This document shows positions 32,662 through 40,900 of a DNA stretch of 64,000 nt, one piece after another. This DNA comes from Actinomycetospora soli (GTDB taxonomy: Bacteria; Actinomycetota; Actinomycetes; Mycobacteriales; Pseudonocardiaceae): NCBI RefSeq assembly GCF_021026295.1, contig NZ_JAJNDA010000004.1:248001-312000 (forward strand), written 5' to 3'. The notes below the pieces were generated by a model. It saw only the letters and a list, made by a program, of their open reading frames with translations, did no database searches and was not told where the DNA came from. How positions within the stretch are numbered: the first letter of the stretch is position 1; each line of letters starts with the position of its first letter. A program made the position numbers and the translations under genes.

Positions 32662-34145
32662 CCCCCGGCGGCCGCCGCGTCCGCGGCCAGGGCGATCAGC
32701 AGGCTCGCGCCGAGCAGCGGCAGCGCCGCCGCCACGAGCACCGTCCCGGCCACCACCCCGACCTGCCACGGCCGTGACAGCGCGAGGAACGCCCCGCGCG
32801 GCGGCACGGTGCCGCCCCGGCGACCCGGCCCGCGGCGCCACCAGAGCACGGAGCCCCACACGATCCCGCAGGCCAGCCCGAGCGCGAGGGCCGCGAGCAC
32901 GATCTGGTTCGCCACCCCGAACAGCATCCCCATGTGCGCGTCCACGCCCCAGCGGGCCAGCTTCGCCGCGAGCGGCCAGTCCGCGAAGCGCACGGTGTCG
33001 ATCACGGTCCCCGACGACGGGTCGATCGCGACCGCGTCGAGGTGCGTCGAGTTCCGCAGGCCCTCGAGCGGTCCGACGACGGGGTCGGAGCCGGACACGA
33101 CGCGGCTGATCTCGGCCACGCCCGTCGTCGCGCCCGGCTCGGAGGCGGGGACGACCTCCATCGGCCCGCTCAGCCCGGCGCGCAGGGCCGCGGCGTAGGC
33201 GGCCTCGACGGCCTGCGGCGTCGCCGTGGGCGGTGCGGCCGGCACGGTCGGCGCCGGCCCCGTCTCCATACCCGCCATCCCCGCCATGCCCGCGTGACCG
33301 GCGTGCTCGGCCGAGCCCGCACCCGTCGTCGGGACGGCACCCGGGACCGACGACGCCGGGGAGGGCGTGTCCCAGGCCATCAGGCCGCGGAGCGCGGTGA
33401 CGTTGGCGCCGGCGTAGGTCGACCAGGTGAGCCCGGTGGCGGCGAGGAAGAGGAGCCCGATCACGGCCCAGAGCCCGACGGTGCCGTGCCAGGACAGCAG
33501 GCGCGCCCGCCGTCCGGTGGCGTTCCGCGGCAGCAGCAGGGCGCGCGCGGAGGCACGGCGCCGACGCCACATGCCCACCCACAGCACGAGCCCGCCGAGG
33601 GCGAGGACCCAGAGCCAGCTCGCCGCGAGCTCGGCGTAGAGCCGACCCGGGTCGCCGAGGTGCAGGTTGTCGTGGAGCTGGTCGACCCACTCGCGCAGCG
33701 GCAGCGCCTGCGAGCCGCCGTAGGTGTGCAGGACGCCCGTCACCGCGCCGGTGTGCGGGTCGACGAAGGCGGTCCGGTAGTGGCTGGAGTCGCCGAGGTC
33801 GGGCGCCGAGAAGATGACCCGGGTGGTGTCGGTGGGGGTCGGCGCGGGCCGCACCGAGCTCAGCTCCGCGCCCGGCACCGCGGCCTGCCCGGCCGCGACC
33901 TGCACCGCGAGCGGCAGCGACGACGGGGCCGCCGGGACGGTCAGCACGCTGCGGTAGAGCAGCGGCTCGATCGACGGGGTGAGCGTGTAGAGGAACCCGG
34001 ACAGGGCCGCGACCAGCAGGAACGGCCCGACGATCAGGCCCGACCAGAAGTGCACCCGCAGCAGCAGGGCCCGCAGCGGGGAGGTCCGCAGGCCCGGCGA
34101 GGGCGGCCGGACGGTGGTGGGGGTCGGGCTCTGGTCGACGCTCAT
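32616..34145 (-). CDS. PepSY-associated membrane protein with His/Met-rich loop
   Basis: A 509-residue inner-membrane protein of the PepSY_TM family. It has helices near 28-55 (LRVHFWSGLIVGPFLLVAALSG), 185-205, 235-255, 425-450 and 475-500, with PepSY-like domains between (WVDQLHDNLHLGDPGRL, GVDAHMGMLFGVANQ). Relatives are linked to iron, copper or flavin-based ferric reduction. The external loop contains EHAGHAGMAGMAGM, a His/Met cluster that suggests copper binding. Two dispersed CCCGWCGWCGGG elements lie in the gene (33008-33024 giving IDPSSGTV; 33321-33335 giving VPTTG). It starts at ATG 34145. Convergent overlap with the monooxygenase is 46 bp. Confidence 0.82.
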   Translation of the reverse strand: MSVDQSPTPTTVRPPSPGLRTSPLRALLLRVHFWSGLIVGPFLLVAALSGFLYTLTPSIEPLLYRSVLTVPAAPSSLPLAVQVAAGQAAVPGAELSSVRPAPTPTDTTRVIFSAPDLGDSSHYRTAFVDPHTGAVTGVLHTYGGSQALPLREWVDQLHDNLHLGDPGRLYAELAASWLWVLALGGLVLWVGMWRRRRASARALLLPRNATGRRARLLSWHGTVGLWAVIGLLFLAATGLTWSTYAGANVTALRGLMAWDTPSPASSVPGAVPTTGAGSAEHAGHAGMAGMAGMETGPAPTVPAAPPTATPQAVEAAYAAALRAGLSGPMEVVPASEPGATTGVAEISRVVSGSDPVVGPLEGLRNSTHLDAVAIDPSSGTVIDTVRFADWPLAAKLARWGVDAHMGMLFGVANQIVLAALALGLACGIVWGSVLWWRRGPGRRGGTVPPRGAFLALSRPWQVGVVAGTVLVAAALPLLGASLLIALAADAAAAGGQDRRAAASPAAGAS

Positions 34146-34238
34146 CGGGAGTCAGGTCGTCGCGGACGGCGCCCCGGTTCCCGGGGGACGGTGCCCGTCA
34201 CATCCGCGGGGTCGGGTCCGGCCGCCTAGGGTCGCTCC

Positions 34239-35141
34239 GTGGACGAACCGCTGTTCGACAGCTCGGCCTGGCGTCCGGTCGAGGGCTTCGACTTCACCGA
34301 CATCACCTATCACCGCGCCGTCGACCTCGGCTGCGTGCGCATCGCGTTCGACCGGCCGGAGGTCCGCAACGCGTTCCGGCCGCACACGGTCGACGAGCTC
34401 GCCACGGCGCTGGAGCACGCGCGGACCTCCGCCGACGTCGGCGTCGTCCTGCTCACCGGCAACGGCCCCTCGCCGCGCGACGGCGGGCACGCGTTCTGCT
34501 CCGGCGGCGACCAGCGCATCCGTGGCCGGACCGGTTACCAGTACGCGTCGTCGGAGACCGAGGTGTCCGCCGACGAACGCGGCCGGGCGGGCCGCCTGCA
34601 CATCCTCGAGTGCCAGCGCCTCATCCGGTTCATGCCGAAGATCGTGATCGCGGTGGTCAACGGGTGGGCCGCCGGCGGCGGGCACTCGCTGCACGCGGTG
34701 TCGGACCTGACGCTGGCCTCGGCCGAGCACGCCCGCTTCAAGCAGACCGACGCCGACGTCGGCTCCTTCGACGGCGGGTACGGCTCGGCCTACCTCGCCC
34801 GGCAGGTCGGGCAGAAGTTCGCCCGGGAGATCTTCTTCCTCGGCCGGACCTACACCGCCGCGCAGATGCACCACATGGGCGCGGTGAACGAGGTCGTGCC
34901 GCACGCGGAGCTGGAGACCACCGCGCTGCAGTGGGCGCGCGAGATCCTCGGCAAGTCCCCGCAGGCGCAGCGGATGCTCAAGTACTCGTTCAACCTGATC
35001 GACGACGGGCTCGTCGGCCAGCAGCTCTTCGCCGGGGAGACCACGCGCCTGGCCTACATGACCGACGAGGCCGTGGAGGGCAAGGAGTCGTTCCTGGAGA
35101 AGCGCACGCCCGACTGGGCGCCGTTCCCCTGGTACTACTGA
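34239..35141 (+). CDS. menB: 1,4-Dihydroxy-2-naphthoyl-CoA synthase
   Basis: A 300-residue crotonase-fold enzyme forming the second ring of the menaquinone naphthoquinone. Features are FDRPEVRNAFRPHTVDEL, FCSGGDQRIRG (oxyanion hole), VNGWAAGGGHSLHAVSDLTLAS, the catalytic-site stretch DADVGSFDGGYGSAYLAR and the typical C-terminus RTPDWAPFPWYY. GTG 34239 gives the usual length. It is oriented away from the PepSY gene, 6 kb from menC and menE; menD, menF and menA are not in the window. Confidence 0.95.
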   Translation: MDEPLFDSSAWRPVEGFDFTDITYHRAVDLGCVRIAFDRPEVRNAFRPHTVDELATALEHARTSADVGVVLLTGNGPSPRDGGHAFCSGGDQRIRGRTGYQYASSETEVSADERGRAGRLHILECQRLIRFMPKIVIAVVNGWAAGGGHSLHAVSDLTLASAEHARFKQTDADVGSFDGGYGSAYLARQVGQKFAREIFFLGRTYTAAQMHHMGAVNEVVPHAELETTALQWAREILGKSPQAQRMLKYSFNLIDDGLVGQQLFAGETTRLAYMTDEAVEGKESFLEKRTPDWAPFPWYY

Positions 35142-35398
35142 CCCGGTCCCAGCACCGCCGCGGCCCGGTCGAGCACCGCCCGCACGACGTAGGGGTGCAC
35201 GCGGCCCGCGGTGGCCAGGAAGAAGCGGCCCCGGAGATCGTGCGGGGTGCCGACAGTGGTGACGACGACGCGATCCCGCTCGCACCGCAGGGACACCGCG
35301 CAGTCGAAGGCCCCGGTGTCCACCGCCCGGGCGAGCTCGTCCGGAGCGGTCCGGCGCGGGCCTCGCGCGGGCCGGATGCCGCACAGCAGCGCCGGCAC
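35135..35398 (-). CDS. Small hypothetical protein, possibly a fragment
   Basis: An 87-residue frame with strongly G/C-biased third positions, which suggests genuine coding. It contains FDCAVSLRCERDRVVVTTVGTPHDLRGRFFLATAGRVHPYVVRAVLD. No family recognised. The only usual in-frame start is GTG 35398, without a ribosome site. Coding bias continues upstream for about 12 codons (PEWAVPVLGAR), so it may be the 3' part of a once longer gene. Its stop overlaps the end of menB by 7 bp (convergent). Confidence 0.45.
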   Translation of the reverse strand: MPALLCGIRPARGPRRTAPDELARAVDTGAFDCAVSLRCERDRVVVTTVGTPHDLRGRFFLATAGRVHPYVVRAVLDRAAAVLGPGQ

Positions 35399-35561
35399 CT
35401 GTCGGGCGCCGAGGACCGGGACCGCCCACTCCGGAAGTGGCCCCCACCGACGCCCGCTCCTACGTCGACACGGTCCTCACGGCGCTCGTCCCGGAGAGCC
35501 CCGTCGCGATGGGGCCTTCGAGCACCCGTGACTGTCGGACCCTCGTACTAGTGTTCGAATC

Positions 35562-36014
35562 ATGCCGCAGGACCTGGCCTCCGACCCCCGCACCGAGTTC
35601 GCCGCGACCCTGGCCGACTCGGGGTTGCCGCTGCTCGCGCGCGCCGTCACGGCGGGCGCGATCGGCGGGCCCGGCGTGCGCGCCGTGCTCGACCAGCTGG
35701 CTGCACTGGCCGCCGACGGGTACGGCGACGCCGCCCTCGCGGAGGCCGAGGAGTTCCTGACCTGCATCGCCGCGGCCACCGACCCGATGCACGTCGCGCA
35801 GGAGCTGCGCGAGCACTGCGACGAGGTGTTGCGGCCCCACCTCGACGACCGTGACGACGAGCCGGACGACGAGGAGCTCGGCTTCGACGGGACCCGGACC
35901 GACGACCCCGGGACGGGCGAGACCTCGACCGACGAGGCGCCGGTGCGCCCCGATCGTCCGGTCCGACGCACTCGCGTGACCGCCACGCCGACCGCCACGG
36001 GTCGAGGGTGTATC
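35562..36014 (+). CDS. Acidic hypothetical protein whose frame lacks a stop before the next gene
   Basis: The first about 110 codons look genuinely coding: ATG at 35562, a helical protein with LTCIAAATDPMHVAQELREHCDEVLRPHLDD and then an acidic tail. No family recognised. In this frame there is no stop until 37796, passing through the out-of-frame hydratase gene into the MBL gene. The frame shifted by two ends in a TGA at 36017-36019 that overlaps the hydratase ATG as ATGA, and it keeps G/C third positions after the CCCC run at 35948-35951. A frameshift or sequence error at that run is therefore likely; the annotated end is nominal. A possible -10 (TACTAG) lies about 20 bp before the ATG. Confidence 0.5.
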
Positions 36015-36015
36015 G

Positions 36016-36729
36016 ATGACCGCCATGGAGGACCGACGGGCCGACCGGCTGCTCGAGGCGCGGGAGACGGGCGCACGGGTCCCCCGCGACCCCGACCTGG
36101 ACCTCGACGCGGCGTACGCCGTCGCAGCGCAGCTCGAGCGCCGGCTGGCCGAGCGGGGCAACCGCCGGGTCGGACGCAAGATCGGCTTCACCAACCGTGC
36201 CCTGTGGGACGCGCACGGGCTGGACCGACCGATCTGGGCGCCGGTCTACGACACCACGCTCACCCGCACGACGAGCCTCGCCCTCGGCACGCTCCCGGAG
36301 CCGCGGCTGGAGCCCGAGATCGTCGTCGGGGTGGCGAGGTACCCGGAGATCGCCTGGGCCGCGATCGGCATCGAGATCGTGGCGAGCCACCACCTCGGAT
36401 GGCGGTTCTCCCCCGCCGAGGCGGTCGCCGACTTCGGCCTGCACGCGATGCTGGTCCTCGGTCCGCGGCTGCCCGTCGACGGGCTGGAGGACGTCGAGGT
36501 CACCCTGTCCGGCCCCTCCTTCACGACGACGGGTCGGGGCGCGAACGCCCTCGGCGGCCCGCGGCAGGCCCTCGCGGCGCTGGCCGACCTGCCGGGCGCC
36601 GCCCCCGTCGCCGACGGCGAGATCGTGACGACCGGGACGCTCGTCGACCCGCCGTGGATCGAACCGGGTCAGCGGTGGACGGTGAGCGTCACCGGTGGTC
36701 CGGAACTGACCGTCACCACCCGGCCCTGA
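36016..36729 (+). CDS. FAH-family hydratase (2-keto-4-pentenoate hydratase-like)
   Basis: A 237-residue protein of the 2-hydroxypentadienoate hydratase / 4-oxalocrotonate decarboxylase group. It has GRKIGFTNRALW, the metal-binding EPEIVVGV and ASHHLGWRFSPAEAVADFGLHAMLVLG segments, and GRGANALGGPRQALAALAD. It would act in meta-cleavage of aromatic compounds, but no ring-cleaving dioxygenase or aldolase is adjacent. ATG 36016 could be replaced by ATG 36025. It is followed after 14 bp by the MBL-fold gene, so both are probably one operon with the acidic protein. Confidence 0.82.
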   Translation: MTAMEDRRADRLLEARETGARVPRDPDLDLDAAYAVAAQLERRLAERGNRRVGRKIGFTNRALWDAHGLDRPIWAPVYDTTLTRTTSLALGTLPEPRLEPEIVVGVARYPEIAWAAIGIEIVASHHLGWRFSPAEAVADFGLHAMLVLGPRLPVDGLEDVEVTLSGPSFTTTGRGANALGGPRQALAALADLPGAAPVADGEIVTTGTLVDPPWIEPGQRWTVSVTGGPELTVTTRP

Positions 36730-36743
36730 GGAGGAGAGCACCC

Positions 36744-37796
36744 GTGTGCACCGAGGCGCCCGACCCCGCCGCCGTCGCCTTCGCAGCCCCGCGACCCGTC
36801 GTCGCCGAGGCCGTCGACCCGGTGGTGCTCGAACCGGTCGACGCCCTGACGATCACGGTCCTGGTCGACAACTCCTTCGACGCCCTGCTCGCCGAGGCGC
36901 CCGGGGTGTCGCGAGGGCGGCTCGGCACCGGCCCCGGGCTCGAGGCCGGTCAGTACGTCGACGGACTCGCGCGGCCGGGGCTGATCGCCGAGCACGGGTT
37001 CTCGGCCCTGGTCACGGTGACGCGGGACGGGCACGACCACACACTGCTCTTCGACACGGGCGTCTCCCCCGAGGGGATGGCCACGAACGGACGGCGGCTG
37101 GACGTCGACCCCACCGACATCGGCGCGGTGGTGCTCTCGCACGGCCACGCCGACCACACCGGCGGATTCCCCGGGCTGGAGCGCTGGCTCGGGCGCGCCG
37201 CGAGCCCGTTGGTGCTGCACCCGGTGGCGTTCACGCGGCGACGGCTGGCGCCGCCCGGCGCCGAGCCCTTCGCGATGCCGCAGCTCGACCGGGCCGCGCT
37301 GGTCGGGGACGGGATCGAGCTGATCGAGCGCCGGGACCCGTCGTTCCTGCTCGGTGGGAGCGTGCTCGTCACCGGCGAGGTCGACCGCACCACCGACTTC
37401 GAGCAGGGCATGCCCTTCCACGAGGCCCTGGTGGACGACGCCTGGACCCCCGACCCGTGGATCGTCGACGACCAGGCCCTGGTCGTCGACGTGCGTGGGC
37501 TCGGCCTCGTGGTGCTCACCGGCTGCGGGCACGCCGGCGCGGTGAACATCGTCCGCCACGCGCTGCGCCTCACCGGGCACGACCGGCTCCACGCCCTGCT
37601 CGGCGGCCTGCACCTCACCGGTCCGGGCTTCGAACGGATCATGGAGCCGACCGTGGCCGCGCTCGTCGACCTGGCGCCCGAGGTCGTCGTGCCGGCCCAC
37701 TGCACCGGCTGGCGGGCGCAGATGCGGCTCGCCCAGGAGCTGGGCGACTCCTTCGTGCCGGGCGCGGTCGGCAGCCGGTACACGTTCGCGGCCTGA
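36744..37796 (+). CDS. MBL-fold metallohydrolase
   Basis: A 350-residue metallo-beta-lactamase-fold protein. The metal motif is LSHGHADHTGG (HXHXDH); further ligands are probably the His of LLGGLHLTG and the His of VVPAHCTGW. The layout, with the long N-terminal ITVLVDNSFDALL strand, resembles the group annotated as dihydropterin-ribofuranosyl-aminobenzene phosphate synthase-like proteins. GTG 36744 follows GAGGAGAG. The downstream 163 bp to the convergent deacetylase gene show no clear terminator. Confidence 0.82.
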   Translation: MCTEAPDPAAVAFAAPRPVVAEAVDPVVLEPVDALTITVLVDNSFDALLAEAPGVSRGRLGTGPGLEAGQYVDGLARPGLIAEHGFSALVTVTRDGHDHTLLFDTGVSPEGMATNGRRLDVDPTDIGAVVLSHGHADHTGGFPGLERWLGRAASPLVLHPVAFTRRRLAPPGAEPFAMPQLDRAALVGDGIELIERRDPSFLLGGSVLVTGEVDRTTDFEQGMPFHEALVDDAWTPDPWIVDDQALVVDVRGLGLVVLTGCGHAGAVNIVRHALRLTGHDRLHALLGGLHLTGPGFERIMEPTVAALVDLAPEVVVPAHCTGWRAQMRLAQELGDSFVPGAVGSRYTFAA

Positions 37797-37958
37797 CGGG
37801 ACTCCCGCCCGACGCTGCCTCATGTCCCACTCACCTCGAGCGGGCTCCCGAAGGGCCGGACCACGGCGGCGCAGCCGGGTCGCGGCGACTCGGTCCGACC
37901 CACACGGTCGGCGTCGCCCCCGGACCGCCGCGAGGCGCCGGACGCTGCCCCACGCGCC

Positions 37959-40900
37959 TCAGCGGCGGTGACGGCTCGGCGCGTCCAGGTTCGTGCGCCC
38001 GTCGCCGGACTCCGACCGGTGGCTCCCCGGCCGCGTCGAGGGCGGTGGCGAAGTGTCGTCGGCGCGGCGGCGCCGGCCGGACGGCGGCGACTGAGACGTC
38101 TGCGGGGCCGGGGCGTCCTCGCCGAACGACATGAGCCGGCGCCGACCCGTCGGCGCCCGCCCGACCACCCCGGTCACCGCGTCCGGCTCGGGCGCGCGGC
38201 GCGTCGTGGCCGTCCGCTCCGGCTCGGCGAGTGCGGCGGAGTGCGTCACCGGTGGCGCAGATCGCCGCACGTCCGCGACGCCGGGCGGCGGCGTCGGCAC
38301 GCCGGGAGTCCGGGCACCCGGCGTCGGGAAGGGCGGACGCACTGCGGGGCCGGGCAGCGACGACGGGCCCGCGCGACGCGAGTCGGGGACCGGGAGCGGC
38401 GCCCGGAAGCGCGGGTCGCGGCGGAAGTCCGACGCCGGTCGACGCGCGTTGAGCGCGGCGAGCGGGCTCTCCTGCGTCTCGGCCGGCACGACCATCCCGC
38501 CCGCCGGGATCTCCGGCGGACGCGGCGCCTCGCGGCGCGGACCGCGCGGGCGCAACGGCCGCTGGGCGGGCCCGGGGATCAGCGCGGGGCGACGGCCGGC
38601 GGCGAGGTCCTCGATCCAGCCGAGGCCGAGGGCGAACACCACCGTGAGCACCACCGCGGTCCCCACGAGCGAGCCGGTCCCGGTCCAGTCGAAGCGGTCG
38701 TCGATCATCGGGGCGAGGGCGATCGCCACGTTGTGCCAGAGGTAGATCGTCACGGCGCGGGCGTTGATCACCGTGATCACGCGGCCGAGCAGCGGGATCC
38801 GCTCCAGCCACGCCAGACGCGGGGTGTAGCGCAGGACGAGCAGCACCGCGCCGAGCGAGACGAGCGCCTGGCCGAGCGGGATGTCGTTGAGGTCGATGCC
38901 GTTGTCGCCGGCCGGGTTGGCCAGCGCCCACGCGACCCCGGCGCCGATCGCGGTCCCCGCGGCGAGCAGCGCCCAGCCCCACGGCATGCGCCGCAGCGAC
39001 CCGTCGCGGTGGGCGAAGCCGAGCATCCAGCAGCCGGCGAAGATCGACGCGTCGATCAGCGCGGTCCCGACCGCCCCGAAGTCGCGGACCGCCCCGCCCA
39101 GCACCGCGTCCAGCGCGACGAGCGCCAGCGGCACGGCGATCGCCACGCCCGGCCGCCGGCGCCAGGCCCACAGCAGCGCGGGGGTCAGCAGCACCAGCCA
39201 CAGGTAGGTGCGGATGTACCAGAGCACGACGGTCGCGTCGCCGGCCCACTCGCTGCCCGGCGGGTCGAGCACCGGGACGAACCAGAACAGCCACTCCGAC
39301 GCGCTCGGGGTCTCGTCCGGCCCGAACCCGTGCCACACCATGATCGGCACGACGATCAGGCCGAACAGCCAGAACGGCGGGAGCAGGCGCTTGAGCCGCC
39401 GACCGATCACGTCGACCGCCTCGGTCCGCGCCAGCGACGCGAGCATCAGCGATCCACCGAGCGCGAACATCACGCCCATCGACGGGAAGACGAACGACAG
39501 CCAGCCCCAGCCGACGACGTGGTAGCCGATCACGCGCACGAGCGCGATCGCCCGGAGCACGTCGAGCCACCGCGTCCGCTCGAGGGGCTTCTCGTCACTC
39601 TTCCCGACGGCGGGTGCGGCCGGCTTCGACGGCGTGGCGTCCCTGGCTCCGGGTGCACGCAGTGACGCATGGCCCGCACCGGGGACCGGGGCCGCCGCCG
39701 GGACCGCGACCGGCACCGGCGCCGCCTGCCCCGGCATGAGCGCCTTGAGCGCACCGAGCCGCTGGATCCGCTGCCAGCGCACCCGTCCCCCGGTCACGGC
39801 GGAGAGCAGCGAGCGCAGCAGCACCGCGTACATCAACGGCCGGTAGAGGACCTGCTGCACCGGGGCGACCCACAGCGGCCCCATCGGTTCGCCGTCGAGC
39901 CGGAACGCGTAGGCGGCCGCCGCGGTCTGCACCGCGAGCATCGAGCCCCACAGCACGAGCGTGAGCGCGGCGTCGCCGAAGAGCAGGCCGTAGACGAAGA
40001 AGACGTCGACCAGCGGCGCGGCCAGCGGGAAGAGCACCTGGAACAGGCCGATGTGGCCGAGCCCGAGCCACCCGGTGCGCCCGGACGCGCCGCGCTCGCG
40101 CAGGGACCGCCGGTGCTTCCAGACCGCCTGCATCGTCCCGTACGTCCACCGGTAGCGCTGGCGCCAGAGCTGCGACAACGTCGTCGGCGCCTCGGTCCAC
40201 GCGACCGCCCGCTCCTCGTAGACCACGCGCCAGCCGGCGCGGCCGAGCGCGATCGTCAGGTCGGTGTCCTCGGCGAGGGTGTCGAGCGAGAGCCCGCCGA
40301 CCTCGAGCACGGCCTCGCGCCGGAACGCCCCGGCCGCGCCCGGGATCGTCGTGATGGCGCGCAGCGTGTCCTGCACGCGCCGGTCGACGCCGAAGCCGAC
40401 GACGTACTCGATGTGCTGCAGGCGCGGGATCAACGCGGCGCGGTTCGCGACCTTGACGTTGCCCGCCACCGCCCCGATCCCGGGGTCCGCGAAGGGCGCG
40501 ACGAGACGGGCGATCGTGTCCGGCTGGAACACGGTGTCGCCGTCCATCATCACGACGAGGTCGTGGCGCGCCCGCGCGACGCCGGTGTTCAGCGCGATCG
40601 GCTTGCCGCTGTTCGGCTGGCGGATCACCCGCACCGCGGGCAGCGCGAGCGACTCGACGAGCTCCGCGGTGCCGTCGGTGGACCCGTCGTCGACGACGAG
40701 GATCTCCAGCGGGTGGTCGTTCGCGAGGATCGAGCGCAGCGTGGCCTCGATGTTCTCGGTCTCGTTGTAGGCCGGGACGATCACCGACACCGGGGGCGCC
40801 GTGGTGGGCGGCGGACCCCAGGAGAACGCGGGGTCCCGCCGACGACGGGCGTGGCGGCGCGCGACGACGAGCGTCAGCAGCAGCCGCACCACGACGATGA

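Noticed and set aside
35460-36194. Minus-strand frame of 244 codons opposite the acidic-protein gene
   Set aside because: Ser/Arg-rich shadow with poor third-position bias; the plus strand carries the real coding signal.
37797-37958. Terminator between the MBL gene and the convergent glycan gene
   Set aside because: Several short complementary GC stretches exist but none forms a clearly better stem than expected in such GC-rich DNA.
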